Of a stretch of 64,000 nt of DNA, positions 35,441 through 43,900 are shown piece by piece. A program made the position numbers and the translations under genes. Below the pieces are notes generated by a model. The model had not been told where the DNA came from. It saw only the letters and a list, made by a program, of their open reading frames with translations, and made no database searches. Source of the DNA: Sphingomonas kyeonggiensis (lineage in GTDB: Bacteria; Pseudomonadota; Alphaproteobacteria; Sphingomonadales; Sphingomonadaceae); assembly GCF_030812785.1 (NCBI RefSeq), contig NZ_JAUSTJ010000002.1, forward strand, positions 496,001-560,000. Direction: 5' to 3'. Every line of letters starts with the position of its first letter. The stretch's first letter is position 1.

Positions 35441-35456
35441 GTATTTAAAATACAAG
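35441..35456 (-). promoter_or_regulatory. Putative fuc-regulon operator between fucP and lldD
   Basis: The minus strand reads CTTGTATTTTAAATAC, a near palindrome. It shares the TTGTAT core and AAA spacing with the closer pair at 38208 and 40289. It lies 48 bases from the fucP start and 33 from the lldD start, where one operator could serve both. Confidence 0.5.
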
Positions 35457-35488
35457 TTCATAGGAAAAAACAAGATAGGGATGCCTTG

Positions 35489-36625
35489 ATGATCGCCACT
35501 TCGACCAGTGATTTCCGCCGGGCGGCGCAGCGGCGGTTGCCGCGCTTCCTGTTCGACTATGTCGATGGCGGGGCCGGGGCGGAGCTGACATTGGGGCGCA
35601 ACCAGGCCGATCTGGAGACGCTGACCATCCGCCAGCGCGTCCTTCGCGACGTGAGCGAAGTCGACCTGTCCTGCACCCTGTTCTCCCAGCAGCTCGCGCT
35701 TCCGCTCATGCTCGGGCCGGTCGGCCTGACGGGCATGTATGCGCGCCGCGGCGAAGTGCAGGCCGCGCGTGCGGCTGCGGATCGGAACATACCCTTTTGT
35801 CTCTCCACGGTATCCGTCTGCGCCCTGGACGAGGTCGCTGCGGCATCCTCAAGGCCGATCTGGTTCCAGCTCTACGTCATCCGGGACCGGGGCTTTATGC
35901 GGGACCTGCTCGCCCGCGCCAAGGCGCAAGGCGTGGACACGCTGGTGTTCACGGTCGACATGCCGGTCCCCGGCCCACGCCGCCGCGATGCGCATAGCGG
36001 GCTCTCCGGTCCCTGGGCAGGCACAAGGCGCCTCCTGCAGGCGGCGGGCCGGCCGGGCTGGGCATGGGACGTCGGCGTCCGCGGACGGCCGCACATCCTC
36101 GGCAATGTCGCGCCGGTGCTGGGCGAGGCGAGCGGGCTCGAGGATTTCATGGGCTGGCTCGCCGCCAACTTCGATCCCACCGTCCAGTGGCGCGACCTCG
36201 AATGGATCCGCGAGGCCTGGGACGGTTCGCTGATCATCAAGGGCATTCTCGATCCCGAGGATGCGCGGGATGCGGCGCGGCTCGGTGCGGACGGCATCGT
36301 CGTCTCCAACCATGGCGGGCGCCAGCTCGACGGCGCCCTCTCGACCGCCCGCGCGCTGCCTTCCGTGGCGGAAGCGGTCCGGGGGCAGCTCGCCGTGCTG
36401 GCGGATTCGGGCATACGCTCCGGGCTCGACGTCGTGCGGATGCTGGCGCTGGGGGCCGAGGGCGTGCTGCTCGGCCGGGCATGGGCCTATGCGCTGGCCG
36501 CGGCGGGGGAGGCGGGCGTGGCGCGCCTGCTCGACCTGTTCGCCGCAGAGATGCGCACCACCATGGCACTGGCCGGCGCGCGCACGATCGCGGAGATCGA
36601 TTCCTCGCTGCTCGACAGGCGCTAG
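35489..36625 (+). CDS. lldD: FMN-dependent L-lactate dehydrogenase
   Basis: 378-residue alpha-hydroxyacid oxidase/dehydrogenase. N-terminal [34 protein letters not shown], the Lys of LIIKGIL and the active-site [10 protein letters not shown] are present. It oxidises L-lactate to pyruvate and passes electrons to the membrane chain. Divergent from the fuc operon across a 95-base gap with the shared operator, it fits consumption of the L-lactate released by the diketo-fuconate hydrolase. The ATG at 35489 gives the family N terminus. Confidence 0.88.
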   Translation: MIATSTSDFRRAAQRRLPRFLFDYVDGGAGAELTLGRNQADLETLTIRQRVLRDVSEVDLSCTLFSQQLALPLMLGPVGLTGMYARRGEVQAARAAADRNIPFCLSTVSVCALDEVAAASSRPIWFQLYVIRDRGFMRDLLARAKAQGVDTLVFTVDMPVPGPRRRDAHSGLSGPWAGTRRLLQAAGRPGWAWDVGVRGRPHILGNVAPVLGEASGLEDFMGWLAANFDPTVQWRDLEWIREAWDGSLIIKGILDPEDARDAARLGADGIVVSNHGGRQLDGALSTARALPSVAEAVRGQLAVLADSGIRSGLDVVRMLALGAEGVLLGRAWAYALAAAGEAGVARLLDLFAAEMRTTMALAGARTIAEIDSSLLDRR

Positions 36626-36645
36626 AGCGATCCCGCCTTCCATTG

Positions 36646-36758
36646 CCGTCATCCCCGCGAAAGCGGGGACCGATCTCCTGCATGCGCCACCCGATCCGAC
36701 AGCCGTTGCGGTCGTGGCATCTCCCCGAGATGGGTCCCCGCTTTCGCGGGGATGACGG
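36646..36758. repeat. REPIN-like inverted repeat, perfect 26-bp arms
   Basis: Arms at 36646-36671 and 36733-36758 are perfect reverse complements. Each contains its own small hairpin, CCCCGCGAAAGCGGGG. It lies between the convergent lldD and fuconate dehydratase genes and is closely related to the pair at 45701-45837. Confidence 0.9.
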
Positions 36759-36809
36759 CAGGAGAGCGGGATAGCGGTGGAAATCAGCCAGCGCGCTCGT
36801 GACCTTCGG

Positions 36810-36827
36810 CCCCGGCTTTTGCCGGGG
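36810..36827. terminator. Stem-loop between convergent lldD and fuconate dehydratase
   Basis: CCCCGGC TTTT GCCGGGG, a 7-bp stem with a 4-base loop, 10 bases past the dehydratase stop. It may be a bidirectional terminator or another palindromic repeat unit. Confidence 0.4.
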
Positions 36828-36836
36828 AACAGCCAA

Positions 36837-38132
36837 TCAGGCCGCCTGGCCGCGCCCCGGGCGATACTGGTAGCGGGTCAGCGTTTCCGGCTTCATCTCG
36901 ATCGAGAAGCCCGGGCGCTCGGGCGGCATATAGGCGGCCGAGCGGATCACGCAGGGATCGAGGAAATGCTCGTGGAGATGGTCGACATATTCGATCACCC
37001 GGCCATCGCGCGTGCCGGCGAAGCAGAGATAGTCGATCATCGCGAGATGCTGGACATATTCGCACAGGCCGACGCCGCCGGCATGCGGCCACACCGGCAG
37101 GTCGTATTTCGCCGCCATCAGCAGCACCGCCAGCACTTCGTTGACGCCGCCCAGGCGGCAGGCGTCGATCTGCACCACGTCGATCGCGCCGCTCATGATG
37201 AACTGCTTGAAGAGGATGCGGTTCTGGCACATCTCGCCGGTCGCCACCTTGACCGGCGCGATGCCGGCGCGGATCCGGGCATGGCCGAGCACGTCGTCCG
37301 GGCTGGTCGGCTCCTCGATGAAGAAGGGCTTGGCGAAGGCGAGGGCGTTGACCCATTCGATCGCCTGTTCGACTTCCCAGACCTGATTGGCGTCGATCAT
37401 CAGCGTGCGATCGGGGCCCAGCACTTCGCGGGCGATCCCGACGCGGCGCACGTCGTCCGCCAGGTCGACGCCGACCTTGAGCTTGATGTGGCGGAAGCCG
37501 GCGTCGATCGCCTCCTGCGCCAGGCGGCGCAGCTTGGCGTCGTCATAGCCGAGCCAGCCGGCCGAGGTGGTGTAGCAGGGATAGCCCTCGGCGCGGAGCA
37601 GCGCGATCCGCTCCTCCTTGCCGGCGGCGCGGGCCTCGAGCAGCGCGAGCGCCTCGTCGGGCGTGATGCAGTCGGTGATGTAGCGGAAGTCGATCGCCCC
37701 GACGAGCTCGGCCGGCGACATGTCCGCTACCAGCTTCCATACCGGCTTGCCCTCGGCCTTCGCCCAGAGGTCCCAGACGGCATTGACGATAGCGCCCGTC
37801 GCAAGATGGATCGCGCCCTTGTCGGGGCCGATCCAGCGCAGCTGGCTGTCGCCGGTGATATGGCGCCAGAAGGCGGCCGGCTCGGCCCGGATCGTGTCGA
37901 GCGACTGGCCGACCACCAGCGGGCGCAGTGCCTCGATCGCCGCCACGCAGACTTCGTTGCCGCGGCCGATCGTGAAGGTCAGGCCATGGCCGCTCAGGCC
38001 GGGGGTGTCGGTCTCCAGGATCACATAGGCGGCGGAGTAATCCGGGTCGGGATTCATCGCATCCGAGCCGTCCAGCGAAAGGCTGGTCGGGAATCTGATG
38101 TCCAGCACGCGCAGGCCGGTGATCACGGTCAT
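36837..38132 (-). CDS. L-fuconate dehydratase (enolase superfamily)
   Basis: 431 residues. Enolase-superfamily residues visible: KxK in HIKLKVG, Asp in MIDANQVW, Glu in FFIEEPTSPDD, Glu in ATGEMCQNR and His in WPHAGGVG. The segment QLRWIGPDKGAIHLATGA and the overall length match L-fuconate dehydratase of the FucD/ENOSF1 group rather than mandelate racemase. It makes 2-keto-3-deoxy-L-fuconate. The ATG at 38132 starts the barrel-capping domain; longer in-frame starts have no support. It supplies the one step missing from the operon at 30308-35393. Confidence 0.88.
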   Translation of the reverse strand: MTVITGLRVLDIRFPTSLSLDGSDAMNPDPDYSAAYVILETDTPGLSGHGLTFTIGRGNEVCVAAIEALRPLVVGQSLDTIRAEPAAFWRHITGDSQLRWIGPDKGAIHLATGAIVNAVWDLWAKAEGKPVWKLVADMSPAELVGAIDFRYITDCITPDEALALLEARAAGKEERIALLRAEGYPCYTTSAGWLGYDDAKLRRLAQEAIDAGFRHIKLKVGVDLADDVRRVGIAREVLGPDRTLMIDANQVWEVEQAIEWVNALAFAKPFFIEEPTSPDDVLGHARIRAGIAPVKVATGEMCQNRILFKQFIMSGAIDVVQIDACRLGGVNEVLAVLLMAAKYDLPVWPHAGGVGLCEYVQHLAMIDYLCFAGTRDGRVIEYVDHLHEHFLDPCVIRSAAYMPPERPGFSIEMKPETLTRYQYRPGRGQAA

Positions 38133-38207
38133 TGGCGATTTTTCTCTGTGACGGGAGGAAACAAACATCGGGTGCGATTGGAGACTTTCCATATTGACCC
38201 TAGTTCA

Positions 38208-38222
38208 TTTTGTATATGGAAA
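38208..38222 (+). promoter_or_regulatory. Putative fuc-regulon operator upstream of fuconate dehydratase
   Basis: TTTTGTATATGGAAA, 76 bases before the dehydratase start, in otherwise AT-rich intergenic DNA. It is identical to the minus-strand site at 40289-40303 at 14 of 15 positions. Confidence 0.6.
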
Positions 38223-38402
38223 TATGATTTCTAGATGAAATCGGATGTTTCTCCTCTCGTGACGAGCGTGAGGCACAGGTACGCGGCTGCGGGGCGGGCC
38301 CGCCAAATTCCATTGTCGTCGATCCAGGGCGCGGGCGCCATCCGTCGCGCGACATCGCATGTCGCCAGGCGGGTTTGCTGCCCGGCGTGCGGCGCCGCGG
38401 GC

Positions 38403-39284
38403 CTAGCCGGCCTTGCGGCTCCGGCGCACGCGCTTCGGTTCCGGCACCGAAAGGCTCGGCACTACCGGCGCCTCCTCGCGGTCGTACCAGCCGAGCACGG
38501 TCGATATGTCGAGCGCCGCGGCCTTCAGGAGTGCGAGCGTCTCCTCCAGCGACAGGTGCGGCGCATCGTCGATCACCGCCAGATACGGGATGGTGAGCGC
38601 CGCGACCACGCTGCCGTTGAAGCCGAAGATCGGGCAAGAAAGGTCCGAAACCCCGGCGAGGCGCGAGCTGGCGATCGATTCATAGCCCTGGGCGCGTACC
38701 GTCGCCAGTCGCTTGGCCAGCTTGCTCGACGGCGCTTCGCCAAGCACTTCCTCGCGCCGCGCCTCGTCCATGAATGCCAGCAGCACATGGCCCGAGCAGC
38801 TGTTCTCCAGCGGGATCTCGGTGCCCAGGCGCACGGCGAACCCGGTCGGGCCCGAGCTTTCCTGGCGTGCGACGATCAGCCCGCGGCTCTCGTTGACGAC
38901 CGCGAGGTGGCAGGACTGCATCGTCGCCACCGCCAGGTCGTGCATGCGCGGCGCGGCGACATAGGTCAGCTCCTGCGCCGGCGTGGCGCGGTGGGCGAGC
39001 TCGAGCAGCTTGTAGGTGACGCGGTAGCGGTCGCTCGCGGCATCCTTGTGCAGCCATCCCCGCCGGTCCAGCGCGACGATCACGCGGAACAGCTCGCTCA
39101 CCGAGCGGCCGAGGCGCTGCGATATCTCGGTGATGGTGAGGCCGAACGGCTCGTTGCCGAGCAGCTCGATCACGTCGATGCCCTTCTCCAGCGCGGGCGC
39201 GCTGTAGTTGGGCGATGCGGACTTGTCGTCCGACTGGCTAGTCTTTGCGGCCGGCTTGCGCTGCGATGCGGGCTTGGGGGGCAT
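38403..39284 (-). CDS. IclR-family transcriptional regulator
   Basis: 293 residues. A basic, low-complexity N-terminal tail (1-28) precedes a winged helix (about 30-95, LEKGIDVIELLGNEPFGLTI, EISQRLGRSVSELFRVI) and the IclR effector-binding domain (about 105-265, GLIVARQESSGPTGFAVRLG, NSCSGHVLLAF). IclR proteins bind small carbon acids or sugars. Its place between the dehydratase and the GntR gene suggests control of fucose genes, with a 2-keto-3-deoxy acid as a possible ligand. Confidence 0.88.
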   Translation of the reverse strand: MPPKPASQRKPAAKTSQSDDKSASPNYSAPALEKGIDVIELLGNEPFGLTITEISQRLGRSVSELFRVIVALDRRGWLHKDAASDRYRVTYKLLELAHRATPAQELTYVAAPRMHDLAVATMQSCHLAVVNESRGLIVARQESSGPTGFAVRLGTEIPLENSCSGHVLLAFMDEARREEVLGEAPSSKLAKRLATVRAQGYESIASSRLAGVSDLSCPIFGFNGSVVAALTIPYLAVIDDAPHLSLEETLALLKAAALDISTVLGWYDREEAPVVPSLSVPEPKRVRRSRKAG

Positions 39285-39356
39285 CGGGGGACGCTAGCGT
39301 AGCGGAAACGGCTTGTCATGCCTTCCGCGCATGGGCGGTGCGAGTGCTGCCATCGG

Positions 39357-40220
39357 TCAGAGGTCCGAGAGTTCCGCGACGAAGTCATAGGCGTCGCCGC
39401 GATACCAGGACTGGGTATATTCGACCGGCCGGCCGTCGCGCAGGAAGCCGCAGCGCTCGATCAGCAGCCCGGGCGTGCCGGCATCGACATGGAGCAGCCG
39501 CGCCTGGGCTGCGGTGAACGGCACGGCGCGAAGCCGCTGCAGCGCGCGCACCGGGCGGTGGTCGGTGCGGGCGAGGGCGGCATAGAGCGATTCGGAAACC
39601 TCGTGCACGTCGTCCAGGCAATAGGCGGGGACGGTCGAGAACTCGATCGCCATCGGTGCGCCGTCGGCGATGCGGACGCGGTGGAACCGCATCACCGGCG
39701 CGCCGGGGGAGAGGTTGAGCTGCATCGCCTCGGCGGGCGTGACGATGCCCTGGGCACGCAGGATCCAGCTGCTGCTCGCCACTTGCCCGCGCGCCGCCAT
39801 CTCCTCGGAGAAGGAGCTGATCCGCGAGAAATTCTGTTCGATGCGGCGAGTGACGGTGGTGCCCGCGCCCTGCTTGCGCGACAGCAGCCCGTCTTCCGCC
39901 AGCTCGGCGATCGCCTTGCGGATGGTCATGCGCGACAGGCCATATTCGGCGGCCAGGTCGCGCTCGGCGGGCAGGGTGGCGCCGGCCTCTAGCCGCCCGT
40001 CGCGGATCGCCTTGCGCAGCAGCTCGGCGAACTGGGCATAGAGCGGCTTGCGGCCATGCGCGACGAGCGCGCCCAGCGAAGGACGGCTGTCCTGACGACT
40101 CACGGGAATCGGCTCGCCGGGCTCGGGCCGGAAGAGACCAATCGACTCGGCGGGCTGCTCCTGCGGGAGCGGTTCCGCGCGCATCGCCATGGTCAGCGCA
40201 GAGGCATCTGTGTCGTACAT
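39357..40220 (-). CDS. GntR-family (HutC subfamily) transcriptional regulator
   Basis: 287 residues. After an unusual ~55-residue N-terminal tail comes a GntR winged helix (about 58-125, PLYAQFAELLRKAIRDGRLE, LPAERDLAAEYGLSRMTIRK) and a UTRA ligand domain (about 145-280, PGAPVMRFHRVRIADG, YTQSWYRGDAYDF). HutC-type regulators usually repress catabolic genes and release on binding the substrate. Divergent from the TonB receptor, with the operator-like motif 69 bases from its start. The start at 40220 is the first ATG; 40190 is an alternative. Confidence 0.88.
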   Translation of the reverse strand: MYDTDASALTMAMRAEPLPQEQPAESIGLFRPEPGEPIPVSRQDSRPSLGALVAHGRKPLYAQFAELLRKAIRDGRLEAGATLPAERDLAAEYGLSRMTIRKAIAELAEDGLLSRKQGAGTTVTRRIEQNFSRISSFSEEMAARGQVASSSWILRAQGIVTPAEAMQLNLSPGAPVMRFHRVRIADGAPMAIEFSTVPAYCLDDVHEVSESLYAALARTDHRPVRALQRLRAVPFTAAQARLLHVDAGTPGLLIERCGFLRDGRPVEYTQSWYRGDAYDFVAELSDL

Positions 40221-40288
40221 TTATCCTCTCATCCGGCTCGTCCTGCCCGGCGCAACATACTGGGTTGAGGGCCAAATGACACGCTTAG

Positions 40289-40303
40289 TTTTCATATACA
40301 AAA
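40289..40303 (-). promoter_or_regulatory. Putative fuc-regulon operator between gntR and TonB receptor
   Basis: The minus strand reads TTTTGTATATGAAAA, 14 of 15 identical with the site at 38208. It is 69 bases from the gntR start and 180 from the receptor start. Confidence 0.6.
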
Positions 40304-40320
40304 TATATTTGCAAAAACTG

Positions 40321-40349
40321 TTGCACGATTGGTTCCCTCGTGGTTACAC
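40321..40349 (+). promoter_or_regulatory. Possible sigma70-type promoter of the TonB receptor
   Basis: TTGCAC (40321-40326) and TTACAC (40344-40349) with a 17-base spacer, pointing to the receptor gene and just downstream of the operator-like motif. Weak -10 match. Confidence 0.3.
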
Positions 40350-40482
40350 AATGGTCCTCAGGCGCCCCGAAGCCCGGATTCGCAAAAACCGGTCGGGAGA
40401 GGCGCTCCAGACAATCTGTATCCGCAGGAAATCCGGGCTGACGTGGGTCAGCCCTGCGATGCAAGCGAGGGGGGTTTGATAG

Positions 40483-43218
40483 ATGAATCTACGACTCAAG
40501 TTCCTGATCGGCACGGCGTTCACCTGTGCTGCCATCCCGGCCTATGCGCAGGATTCGGTGCCTTCCCAGCAGGAAGGCGAGATCGTCGTCACGGGTATCC
40601 GCAAGAGCCTTCAGGACGCGATCGAGACCAAGAAGCGCGCCGATTCGATCGTCGACGTGATCAGTGCCGAGGATGTCGGCAAGCTGGCCGACAGCAACGT
40701 GGCGGAGTCGCTCTCGCGCCTGCCCGGCGTCACCGTCGACCACCAGTTCGGTGAGGGCGAGCAGCTCTCGATCGCGGGCGTCGAGCCGGCGCTCAACCGC
40801 CTGACCATCGACGGCCATTCGGTCGCCTCCGCAGACTGGGGCGGCAACCCCTCGGATCGCTCCAGCCGCTCGTTCAACTATTCGCTGCTCTCGCCGACGA
40901 TCATCAGCCAGGCGGTCGTCTACAAGACCCCCGAGGCACGCCTCCAGGAAGGCGCGATCGGCGCGAGCGTCGACATCGTCACCCGCAAGCCGCTCGACCT
41001 GAAGCCCAACACCGTCGCGATCACCGGCGGCGGCGAGTATAACAGCCGTGCCAAGCGCGGCAGCTTCCGCGGCTCGGCGCTCTACAGCTGGCACAATGAG
41101 GACGGCACGATCGGCTTCCTCGGCGCGGTCAACTACGACAAGGAGCAGCTCAGCCGCGCCGGCTCGGCGGTCTATTGGTATCGTACCGGTGATGCCCTGC
41201 TCGATCGCTATCCGAAGGATGCCAACGGCAACATCATCTACGGCGCGGACGGCCGCGTCACCAGCGGTCCGACCCTCAACGGCCAGCTGCCCAATGCCGC
41301 GATGATCGCCGAGTTCAGCAAGGCGCGCGTCGCCTCGTTCCTCGCCCGCGAATTCTTCAAGCAGGAGCGCGAGCGCATCGGCTTCTCCGGCGCGCTGCAG
41401 GTCCGCCCGGCGGACAACCTCACGCTCACCGGCACCGCGCTGGTGATCCGCGGCAACTACGACAATCTGTCGAACTCCCAATATACCTATGGCTATGAAG
41501 GCTCGCTGCTCCAGAGCGCGACCTATGCCGACGGCATGGTCACCTCGGCGACCTTCGCCGGCCTCCCCGCCGGCAGCACCGGCGCCACTGGCCAGCTCGA
41601 CACCAACTTCCGCCGCACCCGGGTCAAGAACGACTCGCTCACCCTGATGCTCGACTGGAAGCCGGGCGACTGGGTGATCACCGCGAACTTCGGCGGCACC
41701 CGCGCCTCGGGCGGCAAGGACCCCGAATATCTCCTCGATTTCCGCACCCAGCAGGGGTTCACCTCGGGGACCAACGGCAAGGACACGCTGGTCAACTGGC
41801 AATATCCGGCGAGCGACCCGTCGCACTGGCTGGGCAACTACACGGCGCTCGGCGGCGAGAACCAGAGCGAGCCGGCGGTGCTCGCGGCCAATGGCGGCAG
41901 GCCCTTCTTCGGGCGCCAGATCGGCGGCATCACCTTCGCCGAGAAGACGCAGGATCGGGAGCTGTTCGGCCAGGCGGACGTGTCGCGTGCCGTCAATCTC
42001 GGCCCGATCAACAAGATCCTGTTCGGCGCGCGCTTCGCCAGCCACAACAACAGCAACACTACCTATGGCGGCGCGGCGTTCACCAACCAGAACTTCACGC
42101 TCGCCGATCTCAACCCCTATGTCCTCGACAGCAACCTGTTCGACGGCCTGGGCGTGAGCGGCAACGGCACGCCCTATGCCACGCTCGACGCTGACGCGAT
42201 CCGCGCGACGCTGGAGAAATACGGCACGATCAACGTGAACCGCGGCCTCTCCAAGGACCAGTATTTCCACGTCAAGGAGACGATCGTCTCCGGCTATGTC
42301 CAGGCCAATTTCGAGGCCGGCCGTTTCCGCGGCAATATCGGCGGCCGCTACGTCTTCACCCGCGACCAGTCGCAATTCTACGTGCAGAGCGGCGGCGTGT
42401 TCGCGCCGACCCAGGTGACGACCGACGACAACCGCTTCCTGCCGGCCGCCAACCTGATCTTCCAGGCCGGCGAGAATGTCGTGCTGCGTGCCTCGGCGGC
42501 GAAGGTGATGGCGCGGGCGCGCTATTCGGATCTCGCGGGTTCCTTGTCGCTGGATGACACCACCCGCTCGGGCAGCGGCGGCAATCCGGACCTGAAGCCC
42601 TATGCGGCGACCAATTTCGGCCTCTCCGCCGAATGGTATTTCGCTCCGGCGAGCTACATCTCGGGCGAGGTCTTCTACCGCGACGTGTCGAACTATATCG
42701 GCAACGCGGTACAGGACGGGGTCAGTCTCACCAACACGGTGACCGGCCGCACGCTGGAATATTCGATCTCGCGGCCGGTCAATGGCGGCAAGGCGAAGGT
42801 CACCGGCTTCTCGCTCACCGCGAACGCCAATCTGTTCTGGGGCTTCGGCATCCAGTCCAACTACACCTTCACCGATGCCGATACCGGCTCGCCCACGGGC
42901 CTGCCCTATCTGTCGCGCGACACCTTCACCCTCGTCCCCTATTTCGAAAAGGGGCCGTTCCAGGCGCGCGTGAGCTTCAACCGGCGCTCGAAGTATTTCT
43001 ACCGCTTCGGCCGCCAGCAGTCGCAGGACTATACCGACGGCTACAGCCAGCTCGACGCCTCGCTGTCGTACAACATCACCGACAAGCTCCAGGTCAGCGC
43101 CTCGGCATCGAACCTGCTCGACGAGACCTATTACCAGTACAGCTCGGATCCGAAGTTCCCGACCTCGGTCTACAAGAACGGGCGCGTCTACTCGCTGAGC
43201 GCTTCGTTCCGCATGTAA
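40483..43218 (+). CDS. TonB-dependent outer-membrane receptor of the fucose locus
   Basis: 911 residues. A signal peptide ends near residue 22 (IPAYA/QD). A TonB box (EIVVTGIRKSL) leads to a plug domain with VDVISAEDVGKLADSNVAESL and EGAIGASVDIVTRKPLD, and a beta-barrel ending in YSLSASFRM. This pattern belongs to the carbohydrate-type receptors common in sphingomonads and Caulobacter. It probably imports fucose-containing oligosaccharides or L-fucose across the outer membrane. GCGAGGGGGG lies 10 bases before the ATG. Confidence 0.9.
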   Translation: MNLRLKFLIGTAFTCAAIPAYAQDSVPSQQEGEIVVTGIRKSLQDAIETKKRADSIVDVISAEDVGKLADSNVAESLSRLPGVTVDHQFGEGEQLSIAGVEPALNRLTIDGHSVASADWGGNPSDRSSRSFNYSLLSPTIISQAVVYKTPEARLQEGAIGASVDIVTRKPLDLKPNTVAITGGGEYNSRAKRGSFRGSALYSWHNEDGTIGFLGAVNYDKEQLSRAGSAVYWYRTGDALLDRYPKDANGNIIYGADGRVTSGPTLNGQLPNAAMIAEFSKARVASFLAREFFKQERERIGFSGALQVRPADNLTLTGTALVIRGNYDNLSNSQYTYGYEGSLLQSATYADGMVTSATFAGLPAGSTGATGQLDTNFRRTRVKNDSLTLMLDWKPGDWVITANFGGTRASGGKDPEYLLDFRTQQGFTSGTNGKDTLVNWQYPASDPSHWLGNYTALGGENQSEPAVLAANGGRPFFGRQIGGITFAEKTQDRELFGQADVSRAVNLGPINKILFGARFASHNNSNTTYGGAAFTNQNFTLADLNPYVLDSNLFDGLGVSGNGTPYATLDADAIRATLEKYGTINVNRGLSKDQYFHVKETIVSGYVQANFEAGRFRGNIGGRYVFTRDQSQFYVQSGGVFAPTQVTTDDNRFLPAANLIFQAGENVVLRASAAKVMARARYSDLAGSLSLDDTTRSGSGGNPDLKPYAATNFGLSAEWYFAPASYISGEVFYRDVSNYIGNAVQDGVSLTNTVTGRTLEYSISRPVNGGKAKVTGFSLTANANLFWGFGIQSNYTFTDADTGSPTGLPYLSRDTFTLVPYFEKGPFQARVSFNRRSKYFYRFGRQQSQDYTDGYSQLDASLSYNITDKLQVSASASNLLDETYYQYSSDPKFPTSVYKNGRVYSLSASFRM

Positions 43219-43226
43219 GCCTGTTT

Positions 43227-43335
43227 CCGGGCGCGGTCGCCTCTCCCGCGCCCGGTTCCCTCCGTTTTCCCGAGGTGCCGATGGTCTCCAAGATCGGCAC
43301 CCAAGCCTCGCCGCCCGTGGTCTGCTACGGGCGGC
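43227..43335 (+). terminator. Three stacked hairpins after the TonB receptor
   Basis: CCGGGCGCGG/CCGCGCCCGG (43227-43255), GGTGCCGAT/ATCGGCACC (43274-43301) and GCCGCCCGT/ACGGGCGGC (43310-43335). The last is followed by TTCTTT, as in an intrinsic terminator. The genes converge here. Confidence 0.6.
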
Positions 43336-43351
43336 TTCTTTGTGCCTGGGG

Positions 43352-43900
43352 CTATTCGGAATAGTTGGTGAAGACGAGGTCCGCCTGCTTGTCGATCGCG
43401 TCCAGCTTGATGTGGCAGGCGAAGCAGGACTGGGTGAGCGCGACATTCTGGTCGGCCACGCCCTTCTCGAACTGGCCATAGCCCCAGCCGCCGGTCGCGG
43501 CATAGCGTTTCGAATCCTTCACGCTCACCTGCACATTGGTCGGCGCACCCGCCACGAACGACTGGGGCGCCGGGAAGACGCTGTCGTTGCGCGGCGACGA
43601 CTCATATTGCCACGCCACGCGGACGATGATCGCGCCATCTGGGAAGGGGCGGATGTTCTTGCGAAAGGCCTTCATCGCGATGTCGTTGCCCAGGATGGCG
43701 CGGATATCGTTGTTCTTGCCCGCCTCGTGCGCGACGCTGATCACCTGCCAGTCGCGATAGCCCTTGGGCAGCTCGACGCCGAACACCGGCGAGCGCTGGG
43801 GCTGCTGCTCCTGCCTGGGCCAGCTGGCCGCGACCCCGAAGACCAGGGTCGCGAGCGCAAGGCCGGCAGCGGAAAGACGCTGCATCTTCATGCCGCTCAC
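43352..43900 (-). CDS. Cytochrome P460 family protein
   Basis: 182 residues. An N-terminal signal peptide (LAALATLVFGVAAS-type hydrophobic run, about 8-26) precedes a small beta-rich domain typical of P460 (GVELPKGYRDWQVISVAHE, VRVAWQYESSP, GWGYGQFEKG) and one haem c site, C159-F-A-C162-H163, near the C terminus. Periplasmic. P460-type proteins oxidise hydroxylamine or detoxify NO; the substrate here is unknown. It overlaps the upstream hydrolase by ATGA, so they are expressed together. Confidence 0.82.
   Translation of the reverse strand: MSGMKMQRLSAAGLALATLVFGVAASWPRQEQQPQRSPVFGVELPKGYRDWQVISVAHEAGKNNDIRAILGNDIAMKAFRKNIRPFPDGAIIVRVAWQYESSPRNDSVFPAPQSFVAGAPTNVQVSVKDSKRYAATGGWGYGQFEKGVADQNVALTQSCFACHIKLDAIDKQADLVFTNYSE

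Noticed and set aside
40489..43503. A 1004-codon open frame on the - strand opposite the TonB receptor
   Set aside because: Antisense shadow; the + strand has a signal peptide, TonB box, plug and barrel end.
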